From: Thalassospira australica | Lineage (GTDB): Bacteria > Pseudomonadota > Alphaproteobacteria > Rhodospirillales > Thalassospiraceae | Reading direction: 5' to 3' | NCBI RefSeq assembly: GCF_000763295.1 | Contig: NZ_JRJE01000004.1 | Location: 266,664-330,663 of the forward strand | Length of the DNA: 64,000 nt | In this document: one piece after another, positions 54,928-64,000 of the stretch | Position numbering within the stretch: the first letter of the stretch is position 1 | How the letters are laid out: the number at the start of each line of letters is the position of its first letter | Made by a program: the position numbers and the translations under genes | Notes under the pieces: generated by a model | Told to the model about the DNA's origin: nothing | What the model saw: only the letters and a program-made list of their open reading frames with translations | Databases searched by the model: none

Positions 54928-55935
54928 TCAGGATCCCAGAACAACCAGAACCGCGCCGCTTGCAGCACATAAGAATATCAACGACAAAAGTGCCGCGATC
55001 ACAACCCGCCCGCCAACATGCAGGATTTTGCGAATATCAACGCTCAGCCCCAAGGCCGCCATGGCAAGGATGGTTAAGAACGACGCCGTGGTTTTCATCG
55101 GCGCGCGGGCCATATCGGGGACCAGTTCAAACGAGCAGGCGACCATCATCACAATAAAACCAATGATGAACCACGGCACGACCTGCGCGATGGGAAGCTT
55201 GGTTTCACGTGCACGCCCACCGATCAGGGCAAGGGTAAATATCACCGGCCCCAACATCAAAACCCGGATCAGCTTGACCAGCGTTCCGACCTGAACCGCA
55301 AGGGTGCCGGCCGGTGCGGTTGCCGCCAAGACCTGCGGCACGGCATAGACGGTAAGACCGGAAAAAATGCCATATTGGGTTGCCGATAATCCCAATCCGG
55401 CATGGAGCATCGGCAGGACAAAGACAAACAACACGCCCAAAACCGCGGTAAAGGAGATCGAGGCCGCCACATCATCAGATTTGGCTTCAATCACCGGAGC
55501 GGTCGCCGCAATCGCCGAATTGCCACAGATCGAATTGCCGCATGCCACCAACATCGACAGATGATTTGACAATCCCAACGCACGGCCGATGTGATAGCTG
55601 ACAAACAGGCTGATGCTGACCACGGTAATAATGGCTGCAATCAAACCACCGCCCGCACTGCCAAGCGCCTGCACACTGATTGACGCCCCAAGCAATACAA
55701 TGGCGATCTCAAGCACGGTTTTGGCACAGAACCGCACCCCGGCAACATAACGTGGGGCCAAACCAAACACGGACCGCACCACCACCCCGATCAAAATGGC
55801 AAAAACCAGACTTTCCACCCAGCCACGCCCGAAGAACACGCGTTCGGCATGCTCGGCCAGCTTGGCAGCAAGGGCGACCAAAAGGGTCACGGCAAGCCCG
55901 GGCAGGATTGGTTTGAGGCGGGCGTTAAAAAACAT
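54928..55935 (-). CDS. YeiH family membrane transporter (putative sulfate exporter)
   Basis: This is a 335-residue integral membrane protein with about ten hydrophobic segments. The family motif GNSICGNSAIAATAPVI is near residue 132, with ARYVAG and CAKTVLEIAIVLLGASIS before it. The family (UPF0324/YeiH) is annotated as sulfate exporters on weak evidence. AGGAAAATC precedes the ATG. It is divergent from a LysR gene with a perfect operator between them. Confidence 0.9.
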   Translation of the reverse strand: MFFNARLKPILPGLAVTLLVALAAKLAEHAERVFFGRGWVESLVFAILIGVVVRSVFGLAPRYVAGVRFCAKTVLEIAIVLLGASISVQALGSAGGGLIAAIITVVSISLFVSYHIGRALGLSNHLSMLVACGNSICGNSAIAATAPVIEAKSDDVAASISFTAVLGVLFVFVLPMLHAGLGLSATQYGIFSGLTVYAVPQVLAATAPAGTLAVQVGTLVKLIRVLMLGPVIFTLALIGGRARETKLPIAQVVPWFIIGFIVMMVACSFELVPDMARAPMKTTASFLTILAMAALGLSVDIRKILHVGGRVVIAALLSLIFLCAASGAVLVVLGS

Positions 55936-56012
55936 GATTTTCCTGTGTTTTGATCACGACCGGAAAATCTCACACCCAACCATTTACTTCCATCGAATAA
56001 AAACTCATATTT

Positions 56013-56031
56013 CATTCGATCAAATCGAATG
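56013..56031. promoter_or_regulatory. Palindromic operator between yeiH-type and lysR genes
   Basis: CATTCGAT, CAA, ATCGAATG: a perfect eight-base inverted repeat with the T-N11-A core of LysR boxes. A half-site ATCGAATA lies at 55993-56000. Confidence 0.7.
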
Positions 56032-56134
56032 ATTAAAGCTTGATGCGTGACGAGCCGGAACCTGGAGCCCCAAGTTTAAAAGTTTGCCGCCTGCGCGGGA
56101 AAGACGCCGAGACAGAGCGGAAGATACCAACGCC

Positions 56135-57028
56135 ATGATGACACTCGAACAGCTTCAGATATTTGTCGCGGTTGCCGAACGCGAACATCTGACCCGCGCA
56201 GCCGAGGCCATTGGCCTGACCCCGTCTGCGGTCAGCTCGGCAATCAAGAATCTCGAAGGTTTTTATGGCGTGGCCCTGTTTAACCGGGTGGGTCGGCGGA
56301 TTGAGCTGACCCAGACCGGGCGGCTGTTTCTCGATGAAGCCAAAGCCACCTTGTCACGCGCACGGGCGGCTGAATTAACCTTGGCCGAACTCGGCGGTAT
56401 GCAGCGCGGCGATTTGAACGTTTATGCCAGCCAGACGATTGCCAGCTATTGGCTGCCGCCGTTTTTAATGAAATTCCACGACCAGTATCCCGGGGTTGAA
56501 ATTCATCTATCGATTGGCAACACCAAAACCGTCTCGGACGCAGTGCGCGGCGGGGCTGCGGACATCGGCTTTATTGAAGGCGATATTGATGAACCAACAC
56601 TTGCCAAGCGCGAGGTCGCCGAAGACGCATTGGTGATTGTGGTCGGCCCCAAACACCCGTGGGCTGATGGCAAACCGATCAAGCCCAACGCCCTGATCAC
56701 ACAAACCACCTGGATCCTGCGCGAAGCCGGTTCGGGCACGCGGTCCGAATTTGAAAGCGCCCTGCGCGATCAGGGCGTTGATCCCGCACGGCTTCGAACC
56801 GCCCTTGTCCTGCCAAGCAATGAAGCCGTAATTACCGCAGTTGAAAGCGGCACCGCCGCCACCGCCGTCTCACAGTTCGCGGTAAGCTCGCTGATCGCCG
56901 AGGGCCGCTTGGCACGCGCAAACTTCGCCATTCCCCCGCGCAAGTTTGTTGTCCTGCGCCATAAGGAGCGCCAGCAAACCCAAAGTTCGCTGGCGTTGGA
57001 AAAGTTATGTCTGCCGCAAAACCCCTGA
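56135..57028 (+). CDS. LysR family transcriptional regulator (CysB/YeiE-like)
   Basis: This is a 297-residue regulator. The helix-turn-helix is at 2-60 (LEQLQIFVAVAEREHLTRAA, TPSAVSSAIKNLE) and the effector domain has SYWLPPFLMKFHDQYPGVEI, AADIGFIEGDID and REAGSGTRSEFE. The last motif and the pairing with a YeiH gene match YeiE, the regulator next to yeiH in E. coli. Start at ATG 56135 or 56138. Confidence 0.9.
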   Translation: MMTLEQLQIFVAVAEREHLTRAAEAIGLTPSAVSSAIKNLEGFYGVALFNRVGRRIELTQTGRLFLDEAKATLSRARAAELTLAELGGMQRGDLNVYASQTIASYWLPPFLMKFHDQYPGVEIHLSIGNTKTVSDAVRGGAADIGFIEGDIDEPTLAKREVAEDALVIVVGPKHPWADGKPIKPNALITQTTWILREAGSGTRSEFESALRDQGVDPARLRTALVLPSNEAVITAVESGTAATAVSQFAVSSLIAEGRLARANFAIPPRKFVVLRHKERQQTQSSLALEKLCLPQNP

Positions 57029-57058
57029 AATTAAACACATTCGGATATCAGGACCGAT

Positions 57059-58279
57059 TTACTGATTGTCCTTGCGCCGTATCAGATCGGCCAGACGGGT
57101 AATACCGTCTTTGATCCGGTCGACTTTCTCGGTTGAGAAGCTCAGTCGTGCGGTATTCGCACCACTGCCATCGGTAAAGAAGGCCTGACCGGGCACAAAG
57201 GCAACCTTAACGTCTTCAAGCGCCTCTTCCAGTAATTGGCGGGCATCAATATGGGCAGGCAGGGTCAACCAGACAAACATGCCGCCTTCGGGCCGTGTCC
57301 ATGACACGCCGTCTGGCATCATATCGGTCAGGGTTTGCAACATCACATCACGTTTGGCGCGATAGGATACACGCAGCTTTTCCAAATGCCCCGGAAACAG
57401 TTTTCGGGCGGCGTGCAGGGCGGCTTCCTGATTGACTGTCGAAACATGCAGGTTACCGGCCTGCATCATCAGAACCAGCTTGTCGATCACAGGCCGTGGT
57501 GCACAAACCCAACCGATACGCAGGGCCGGGGCGAGTGTTTTGGAAAATGTGCCCAACTGAATAACATTGCCCATTGCCGGATCGGCACCTTCTGCATCAA
57601 GGCTCAGCAGCGATGGCAGGCTTTCAGCCCCGTTATAGGAAAGCTTGCTGTATGCCGCGTCCTCAAGCAGCACCGCACCATAACGGCGCGCCAGCTCCAG
57701 CACGGCCTTGCGCCGCGCAATCGACCAGGATCGACCGGTGGGGTTCTGAAAATCAGGGGCGACATACGCCACACGCGCACCCTTGGCAAACGCGTCCTCA
57801 AGCTGGCTTAAGACCGGGCCTTCGTCCTCGGCATCAACACCGACATAGTTTGGCAAGCGGGTCGAGAAGGCCTGCATCGCACCAAGATAGCTTGGCTTTT
57901 CAACGATCAGATTGCGCCCTTCTTCCAGCAACAGGCGGGCAAGGATATCAAGCCCCTGCTGCGCGCCATTGGTGATCAGGATGTTGTCGATATCGCGCAT
58001 CGCGCCCTGATCGGCCAAATCATCAACAATCCACTGACGTAAGGCCGGCAGGCCTTCGCTGACCGAGTATTGCAGACTGCGGCGCGCCTGTGCGTCGCAC
58101 GCCATCATCCCGCCATAGATATCGCGAAAGGCATCAACCGGAAACAGATCAGGATCGGGCACCCCACCGGCAAAGGATATGACGTCCGGGCGCTCCGCCA
58201 CCTTCAGCAAATCGCGAATTTCCGAAGCCCGCAAGGCAGACGCATCCCGCGCGATCAATTCATTCCATTGAACAGACAT
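57059..58279 (-). CDS. PLP-dependent aminotransferase, class I/II (2-aminoadipate/LysN-like)
   Basis: This is a 406-residue fold type I enzyme. The PLP lysine is in LGTFSKTLAPALRIGW near residue 238, the Asn/Tyr region in APDFQNPTGRSWS, and the ligand Arg in TARLSFS. The N-terminus ISFAGGVPDPDLFP is typical of the 2-aminoadipate, kynurenine and MocR-tail group of aminotransferases. There is no GntR DNA-binding domain, so it is an enzyme. The substrate is unassigned. ATG 58279 has AGAGAG upstream. Confidence 0.9.
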   Translation of the reverse strand: MSVQWNELIARDASALRASEIRDLLKVAERPDVISFAGGVPDPDLFPVDAFRDIYGGMMACDAQARRSLQYSVSEGLPALRQWIVDDLADQGAMRDIDNILITNGAQQGLDILARLLLEEGRNLIVEKPSYLGAMQAFSTRLPNYVGVDAEDEGPVLSQLEDAFAKGARVAYVAPDFQNPTGRSWSIARRKAVLELARRYGAVLLEDAAYSKLSYNGAESLPSLLSLDAEGADPAMGNVIQLGTFSKTLAPALRIGWVCAPRPVIDKLVLMMQAGNLHVSTVNQEAALHAARKLFPGHLEKLRVSYRAKRDVMLQTLTDMMPDGVSWTRPEGGMFVWLTLPAHIDARQLLEEALEDVKVAFVPGQAFFTDGSGANTARLSFSTEKVDRIKDGITRLADLIRRKDNQ

Positions 58280-58441
58280 GACAACTCTCTTTAGGTCAGC
58301 TTTGTTGCCGTTATTTGGCAAGCATTACTGACCTAAATCAAGTTTATTTTTTATTGATGTGTCATTTTGAAATAAAATTACGCAAAAGACGCCAGCCCCA
58401 TTAAATCACACGATCGCGAAATTCATGCTGACGGGGATCGA

Positions 58442-59632
58442 TCAGCTGGTCCGCACCCGAAAACGTGGCAGGGAAAGCAAAATCCCCGCCGCCGCCATCA
58501 CGAAGCAGAGCACGAGGGTCAACCAACTGGTCTGCGCCAGACTACTGCTTAGCCCGACAAGAAGCCCCGACAGGGGCTGTGTCATATTATTAAACAATAT
58601 GATCACACCAGTTGTTTTGCCGTAATCCTTGGCCGGTATGATTCTTTGCCGGACGGTGCGGATATAGATATTGAACATCCCGTCAAACGCGAGAACTACA
58701 GAAAAGCCGACCATATAGAGCCAGAAATCCGGACTGATGGCGGTCACCACCCCACCCGCAAATACACCGAAAAACGATATCACCCCGATCCGGCCAACCG
58801 AAAGGCGACTTGCCCCAACCAGCATCAGAACGACAATCGTAAAAGCCGCACCCACGGTTTGCAGCAGTGCGTAATGCTCTTCACTTTGGGCATAAAGCCC
58901 CGTCACCATCGCGGCTGATGTCGCAAGTGTGACGCCAAAGATCAGGTTTACACTTGCTGTCAGGGCAATCACGCGCTTCAAGCCCGGAAGATGCACCACA
59001 TGGGAAAGCGCCGTTTTTACCGGTACGATCCAGGATGGATTGTCATCGCTTGGCACAATCGAAATCCTGTTGCCCCGCCGCCAGATCAACATGGCAACCT
59101 CTGCGAGAACAAACAGGATCGCCGCCACGACAACAACGGTCTGCCAATCAGTTATGGCAAAGAGGCTCGCCGCCAGAAGCGGCCCCGTAACGATGCTGGT
59201 TTGATTGACACTTTGTGAGATCGACTGGATTTTCTCAAACCGCGCTTCTGCAAATATCTGCGGCAGCATCACTTCGCGCGCCATGAAGCCCTGTGTGGTC
59301 AAAAGCCCGCAAAGTGCGGATATGCCAACCACCCAGCCAAGCCCGCCAAACAGCGCGAACCCGATCAATCCCAGCACGCACACCACCGCCCGGCCGATCT
59401 GGCTGATTTGCATCAGACGCAAAGGGGAATAACGATCCGCCAAAACCCCGCACACCGGATAAAACAACACACGCGGCAAAGTTTCAGCGGCATAAGCCAT
59501 GCCCGAAAGCGAGACACTTTGTGTGGTCTGATACACCACAAGGGGTACAACAAATAAAAGAAACTGATCGGCGAGCCTTGCGGCAAACATGGAGGAGAAA
59601 AACAGGCTGGAGGCCTGACGCAACCGCAACAT
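58442..59632 (-). CDS. Major facilitator superfamily transporter
   Basis: This is a 396-residue membrane protein with about twelve hydrophobic segments. The MFS loop 2-3 motif is FYPVCGVLADRYSPLRLMQIS near residue 55. It resembles small-drug or siderophore exporters of the DHA3/EntS kind, but the substrate cannot be read. ATG 59632 is chosen, since an ATG 30 codons upstream would add a Cys-rich segment unlike any MFS N-terminus. The ribosome site is weak. Confidence 0.87.
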   Translation of the reverse strand: MLRLRQASSLFFSSMFAARLADQFLLFVVPLVVYQTTQSVSLSGMAYAAETLPRVLFYPVCGVLADRYSPLRLMQISQIGRAVVCVLGLIGFALFGGLGWVVGISALCGLLTTQGFMAREVMLPQIFAEARFEKIQSISQSVNQTSIVTGPLLAASLFAITDWQTVVVVAAILFVLAEVAMLIWRRGNRISIVPSDDNPSWIVPVKTALSHVVHLPGLKRVIALTASVNLIFGVTLATSAAMVTGLYAQSEEHYALLQTVGAAFTIVVLMLVGASRLSVGRIGVISFFGVFAGGVVTAISPDFWLYMVGFSVVLAFDGMFNIYIRTVRQRIIPAKDYGKTTGVIILFNNMTQPLSGLLVGLSSSLAQTSWLTLVLCFVMAAAGILLSLPRFRVRTS

Positions 59633-59722
59633 TGTTTTGCCTATCTTGTTGACCTGGCATGCAAAAGAGTTCGCAGACAGCTTGGCCCGGTTACAAATTT
59701 TACAAAAGCAGCAATTCTGCAT

Positions 59723-59999
59723 GGCAGTCAGGCGAACTCAGACATGCGTTCGCAAGATGACCGGCCCCTTTGACGACCAAGTCATATGCCTTGGCGCTTT
59801 GACTTGCCCGTTGTGATCAAACCAATTAAACATATAAAAAATGTGGAAATAAATTCGACTGCAATTTTTTGTGTAAAAATAGAAATCACACTTGCTTTGT
59901 GGGGCCATCCATATTACCCATCAAACACAAGTGAAATACAATTATAAACACATTTTTTTGTGTTGATTGCCACAGTTTGATTGATCGTCAGGAAAGAGA
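59723..59999. other. AT-rich intergenic region ahead of cysD
   Basis: The 277 bases are markedly AT-rich compared with their surroundings. They include an AACACA/TGTGTT hairpin around T6 near 59945-59963 and a GGAAAGAG ribosome site. The cysD promoter must lie here; I could not fix its boxes. Confidence 0.5.
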
Positions 60000-60905
60000 A
60001 TGCAGCCCAATCTGACCCATCTCCGCCAGCTTGAGGCAGAGAGTATCCACATCATCCGCGAGGTGGCGGCAGCGTTTGAACGGCCGGTGATGCTTTATTC
60101 CATCGGCAAGGATTCATCAGTTTTGCTGCATCTGGCGCGCAAGGCGTTTTACCCTGCCCCGCCGCCCTTTCCGCTCATGCATGTCGATACCACCTGGAAA
60201 TTCCGCGAAATGATCGAATTTCGCGACCGGGTTGCGGCTGAGTACGGCTTTGATCTGATTGTTCACATCAACGAAGAAGGCGTAAAACAGGGCATCGGCC
60301 CGTTTACCCATGGGTCAAGCCTGCATACCGATGTGATGAAAACGGAATCGCTTAAACAGGCGCTGAACAAATACAAGTTCGATGCAGCCTTTGGCGGTGC
60401 ACGTCGGGATGAAGAAAAGGCACGCGCCAAGGAACGCGTCTTTTCCTTCCGCACCGAAACCCACCGCTGGGACCCGAAAAACCAGCGCCCGGAATTGTGG
60501 GATATCTACAACGCCCGGATCAACAAGGGTGAAAGCATCCGTGCTTTCCCGATCTCCAACTGGACCGAGCTTGATATCTGGCAATATATCTACCTTGAGC
60601 AGATCCCGATTGTACCGCTGTATTATTCCGCCAAACGTCCAGTGGTTGAGCGTGACGGTATGCTGATCATGGTCGATGACGACCGTATGCCGCTTAATCC
60701 CGGCGAAACACCGGAAATGAAATCGGTCCGCTTCAGGACTCTTGGTTGCTATCCGCTTACGGGGGCCGTTGAGTCTGAAGCCGCCACCTTGCCCGAGATC
60801 ATTCAGGAAATGCTTCTGACCCGCTCAAGCGAACGTCAGGGCCGCATGATTGACCACGACCAGGCCGGGTCGATGGAGAAGAAGAAGCAGGAAGGCTATT
60901 TCTGA
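60000..60905 (+). CDS. cysD: Sulfate adenylyltransferase subunit 2
   Basis: This is the 301-residue catalytic subunit of ATP sulfurylase, which makes APS from sulfate and ATP. The PP-loop is [20 protein letters not shown] near residue 31. [34 protein letters not shown] and [18 protein letters not shown] are conserved in the family. AGGAAAGAG precedes the ATG. Its stop overlaps the start of cysNC (TGATG), so the two subunits are made together. Confidence 0.98.
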   Translation: MQPNLTHLRQLEAESIHIIREVAAAFERPVMLYSIGKDSSVLLHLARKAFYPAPPPFPLMHVDTTWKFREMIEFRDRVAAEYGFDLIVHINEEGVKQGIGPFTHGSSLHTDVMKTESLKQALNKYKFDAAFGGARRDEEKARAKERVFSFRTETHRWDPKNQRPELWDIYNARINKGESIRAFPISNWTELDIWQYIYLEQIPIVPLYYSAKRPVVERDGMLIMVDDDRMPLNPGETPEMKSVRFRTLGCYPLTGAVESEAATLPEIIQEMLLTRSSERQGRMIDHDQAGSMEKKKQEGYF

Positions 60906-62824
60906 TGTCCCATAAATCTGACCTGATTGCTGAAGACATTCTTGGTTACCTCAAGGCTCAGGAAGAAAAAAGCCTTCTGCGCTTCATCACCTGCGGCAGT
61001 GTCGATGATGGCAAATCGACCCTGATTGGCCGTCTGCTTTGGGATTCCAAACTGATTTTCGAAGATCAGCTGGCCGCCCTTGAATCAGACAGCCGCAAGG
61101 TCGGCACGCAAGGCGGGGAGATTGATTTTGCCCTGCTGCTGGATGGTCTGCAGGCCGAACGCGAACAAGGCATCACCATTGATGTTGCCTATCGCTTCTT
61201 CTCGACCGACAAGCGCAAATTCATCGTCGCCGATACGCCTGGCCACGAACAATATACGCGCAACATGGCCACCGGCGCCTCGACCGCCGATGTTGCCGTA
61301 ATCCTGATTGACGCGCGTAAAGGCATCCTGACCCAGACCCGCCGTCATAGCTTTATTACCTCGTTGCTCGGCATCAAGCATGTGGTGCTGGCGGTCAACA
61401 AGATGGATCTGATCGACTATGACCAGTCGAAATTCGATCAGATCGTTGCCGAATATCACGAATTCGCATCCCAACTGAATTACAGCTCGATCACCGCGAT
61501 CCCGCTTTCAGCGCTTCGTGGCGATAACATGATCGCGCCCAGTGCGAATACGCCCTGGTATTCCGGCCCAACACTTCTCGCCCATCTTGAAGATGTGCAG
61601 GTCGAACAGGACGCGATTGAAAAGCCGTTCCGCCTTCCGGTGCAGTGGGTCAACCGCCCCAACCTTGATTTCCGGGGCTTTTCCGGCACCATTTCGTCGG
61701 GCCGCGTCAAACCGGGTGACGAAATCGTCGTTACCGCATCAGGCCAGACCAGCAAGGTCAAGGACATCGTCACCTTTGACGGCAACCTTGAAGAAGCCAT
61801 TGCGGGCCAGGCGATCACGCTCACCCTTGAAGATGAAATCGACATTTCACGGGGGGACGTTCTGGCAGAGGCAAAAGCCAAACCGGATTTCGCCGATCAG
61901 TTCGAAGCCCGCATCATCTGGATGCATGAAGATCATCTTCTGCCCGGTCGCCCCTATCTGATCAAGATGGGCACACAGGTTGCCAACGCGCAGATCAGCG
62001 ACCTTAAATACAAGGTCAATGTGAATACGCTTGAACATGTGGCGGGCAAGACGCTTGAGCTCAACGAAGTCGGCATTGCCAATATTTCCGCCGACAAGGC
62101 TTTGGCCTTTGATCCCTATGACGAAAACCGTCATTCGGGCCGCTTTATCATCATTGACCGCTATACCAACGCCACTGTTGGAGCGGGCATGGTCAACCAT
62201 TCCCTGCGCCGTGCGACCAACATCAAATGGCAGGAAATGGACATCAACAAGGGTGCGCGCGCCTATCAGAAGGGCCAGAAATCGGCCATTCTATGGTTCA
62301 CCGGCCTGTCCGGGGCGGGTAAATCGACCGTCGCCAACCTGGTTGAGAAAAAACTCCATGCCATGGGCAAGCACACCTACACCTTGGATGGTGATAATGT
62401 GCGTCATGGGCTTAACAAGGATCTTGGCTTTACCGATGCGGACCGGGTGGAAAACATTCGCCGCGTTGGGGAAACCGCCAAGCTGTTTGTCGATGCAGGC
62501 GTGATCACGCTGGTGTCCTTCATCTCGCCGTTTAAAAGCGAACGCCAACTCGCACGCAGCCTTGTCGAGGAAGGCGAGTTTATCGAGGTGTTTATCGACA
62601 CCCCGCTTGAAGTTTGCGAACAGCGCGATGTAAAGGGCCTTTATAAAAAGGCCCGTGCGGGTGAAATCGCCAACTTCACCGGGATCGACAGTCCCTATGA
62701 ACGGCCCGAAAATGCCGAGATCGTGGTCAGCACCGCCGATCAGAGTGCAGAACAAGCCGCCGAAATCATTGTCGCCAAACTCGAAGAGTTCGGCGTTCTG
62801 GGGGCCTGGTTCCCGGAAATCTGA
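60905..62824 (+). CDS. cysNC: Fused sulfate adenylyltransferase subunit 1 / adenylylsulfate kinase
   Basis: This is a 639-residue fusion. The N-terminal CysN GTPase has G1 [14 protein letters not shown] near residue 32, [17 protein letters not shown] (G3) and NKMDLIDYD (G4), and drives APS synthesis. The C-terminal CysC kinase has P-loop [18 protein letters not shown] near residue 466 and makes PAPS. The linker is short and both active sites are intact. The fusion is typical of alphaproteobacteria. It ends at a strong terminator. Confidence 0.98.
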   Translation: MSHKSDLIAEDILGYLKAQEEKSLLRFITCGSVDDGKSTLIGRLLWDSKLIFEDQLAALESDSRKVGTQGGEIDFALLLDGLQAEREQGITIDVAYRFFSTDKRKFIVADTPGHEQYTRNMATGASTADVAVILIDARKGILTQTRRHSFITSLLGIKHVVLAVNKMDLIDYDQSKFDQIVAEYHEFASQLNYSSITAIPLSALRGDNMIAPSANTPWYSGPTLLAHLEDVQVEQDAIEKPFRLPVQWVNRPNLDFRGFSGTISSGRVKPGDEIVVTASGQTSKVKDIVTFDGNLEEAIAGQAITLTLEDEIDISRGDVLAEAKAKPDFADQFEARIIWMHEDHLLPGRPYLIKMGTQVANAQISDLKYKVNVNTLEHVAGKTLELNEVGIANISADKALAFDPYDENRHSGRFIIIDRYTNATVGAGMVNHSLRRATNIKWQEMDINKGARAYQKGQKSAILWFTGLSGAGKSTVANLVEKKLHAMGKHTYTLDGDNVRHGLNKDLGFTDADRVENIRRVGETAKLFVDAGVITLVSFISPFKSERQLARSLVEEGEFIEVFIDTPLEVCEQRDVKGLYKKARAGEIANFTGIDSPYERPENAEIVVSTADQSAEQAAEIIVAKLEEFGVLGAWFPEI

Positions 62825-62869
62825 TCTACCTTTTTTGCGCTGCTTCGATACATCGCAACACATTACTGC

Positions 62870-62905
62870 AAAAGCCCCGGTCTACTGATCGGGGCTTTTG
62901 TTTTA
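62870..62905 (+). terminator. Terminator after cysNC
   Basis: AAAAGCCCCG, loop, CGGGGCTTTTG, followed by TTTTAG. Confidence 0.88.
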
Positions 62906-63055
62906 GGAAATTAGAAAATTACCTGACGATCGGTGATACTTCTAGTTTTCCCAAGCGCCTTGTCAAAAACACGAACAAGTCAAACTTCATCGAAAAACCA
63001 CCCTTCGGTACATATATGATACAATCATGATCTACCCAGAAATAGGGAAAGAAGG

Positions 63056-64000
63056 ATGACGTTTGACTGTCAATTGGCGTCTGAACTGTTTGATGCGGCA
63101 ATCGACGAACACCGCTGGACGCCTTTACTTGAAAAGGTTGCCGTGAACTGCGGGGCGCGTTCCGGTGCCGTCATTAGCGTGAATATGGCCGGAGACAGTA
63201 ATTTTCAGGCTGTTTGGTCCAGTAGCGTGATGACGGCGGAAGTTCAGCACGCCTACAACACCAAGTTTGCCCAATATGAAGCAGACGGCATTCCCGTCAT
63301 CCGCGACAGCGAACGCTTTTCCATCCTGACAGAAAATGACCTGTGGCCCAATGAACCGAACCTGCGCAATCGGCCGGATTTTATCGGTCTGCGTGAAATG
63401 ATGGGTATTGACCATCGGATAGTAGCGCGCATCAACGAGGACCGAAGCTGGTTCAACACATTCGCCCTGCAGTTTGCCGTCGGTCGACCTCAGGCCAGCC
63501 TTGCTGAAAAGCAGAGCTTTGCAGCCTATCTGCCCTTCATGGGGCAGGCGGTAAAACTTGCCAATATTTTTACACAATTAAAGGCACGCTTCCGGGCCGT
63601 GTTAACCGTGCTTGACCGCTATGCCGTGCCCGTTTTCGTCGTCAATCAACAGGGACATATTGTGGTCGCCAATGAGTCTGCTGAAGTCATCATTTCTCAG
63701 GAAAATGGTGTTGGCCGTGATCAACAGGGGCGCATCCGCCTTTCCGATAGCGATGCCCAATTCCAACTGCTTGACGCCATCCGCGGTGCCTGTGCATCGG
63801 CAATTGGCGGCAGCGATCAGCCCGAAAGCATTTTCAATGCCCCGCGCCTGACACGCGACGCCCCCTTTTGTATTGAAGTTTCTCCCTTGCGCGATACGGA
63901 CATGGAACTGGCCGGAAGCTTCTTTTCCGGTGCCTTGGTCAAAATTTACGATCCCGCCTATCATCCAGTTATCCGCATCGAAGCTTTTGCCACTGTCTAT
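63056..64000 (+). CDS. LuxR-type transcriptional regulator, N-terminal part (runs off the window)
   Basis: An open frame runs from ATG 63056 to the last base, 315 codons without a stop. It starts TFDCQLASELFDAAIDEHRW and contains a PAS-like stretch around residues 185-240 (LDRYAVPVFVVNQQGHIVVA, NESAEVI). The layout matches alphaproteobacterial LuxR-family regulators with a C-terminal helix-turn-helix, which would lie outside the window. That assignment is from architecture, not from a seen HTH. AGGG lies 9 bases before the ATG. The frame has good coding character, with GC-rich third positions, unlike the overlapping minus-strand frames. Confidence 0.78.
   Translation, partial: MTFDCQLASELFDAAIDEHRWTPLLEKVAVNCGARSGAVISVNMAGDSNFQAVWSSSVMTAEVQHAYNTKFAQYEADGIPVIRDSERFSILTENDLWPNEPNLRNRPDFIGLREMMGIDHRIVARINEDRSWFNTFALQFAVGRPQASLAEKQSFAAYLPFMGQAVKLANIFTQLKARFRAVLTVLDRYAVPVFVVNQQGHIVVANESAEVIISQENGVGRDQQGRIRLSDSDAQFQLLDAIRGACASAIGGSDQPESIFNAPRLTRDAPFCIEVSPLRDTDMELAGSFFSGALVKIYDPAYHPVIRIEAFATVY

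Noticed and set aside
59633..59722. Upstream start for the MFS transporter
   Set aside because: It would add 30 residues with five cysteines ahead of the first membrane segment, unlike the family, and no ribosome site precedes it.

Overview
The window looks like a chromosomal segment of a free-living alphaproteobacterium. The evidence is the GroES/GroEL pair behind a CIRCE element, the ChvE-GguA-GguB sugar transporter with a GbpR-like regulator, an L-arabinonate dehydratase of the Rhizobium type, a CysNC fusion and moderate GC content. A marine Rhodospirillales genus such as Thalassospira would fit, but this is inference and no rRNA gene is present to settle it. About 61 protein genes and one tRNA are supported.

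Layout. 1-5 kb: end of a cysteine-synthase-like gene, an Hsp20, an Old Yellow Enzyme oxidoreductase and groES-groEL. 5-11 kb: a lipoprotein, a solute-binding-like protein and glmU-glmS, followed by a 267-bp nested inverted-repeat element that resembles a non-autonomous mobile element. 11-15 kb: a HAD phosphatase and a large secreted six-haem cytochrome. 15-22.4 kb: a sugar uptake and oxidation cluster (chvE, gguA, gguB, arabinonate dehydratase) with divergent gbpR. 22.5-24.3 kb: an AAA ATPase, a secreted nuclease and MsrB. 24.3-31.3 kb: a six-gene operon combining an iron/hexose-phosphate-type ABC transporter with a metallo-beta-lactamase hydrolase and two phosphatases, with a divergent DeoR regulator. 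32.2-39.8 kb: tRNA-Thr(CGT) and then the most unusual part of the window, an R-body (refractile body) locus. 39.8-45.5 kb: a class III nucleotide cyclase, a two-component system divergent from a basic secreted protein, an acetyltransferase and a TfoX C-terminal-domain protein. 45.5-53.7 kb: glpD, an asparagine synthetase and an AcoR-type sigma-54 activator divergent from aldehyde dehydrogenase plus DUF779. 53.9-64 kb: a VOC protein with an HxlR-like regulator, a YeiH transporter with a LysR regulator, an aminotransferase, an MFS carrier, cysD-cysNC, and the start of a LuxR-type regulator that runs off the right edge.

The R-body locus carries eight RebB-domain genes, a small acidic protein, two large low-complexity proteins and a dedicated sigma factor with a long disordered N-terminus. 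Six transcription units inside it, and none elsewhere that I could find, are preceded by the same two-block motif TCACA-N15-CGTC on the coding strand. One copy lies in front of the sigma factor gene itself. This reads as a self-regulated ECF-like regulon in which one sigma factor switches on its own gene, the accessory genes and the structural genes together. R-bodies are known as coiled protein ribbons that unroll, in Caedibacter, Azorhizobium and Pseudomonas aeruginosa PA14. The promoter motif and the accessory proteins here are read directly from the sequence, and I do not know of a published description of them.
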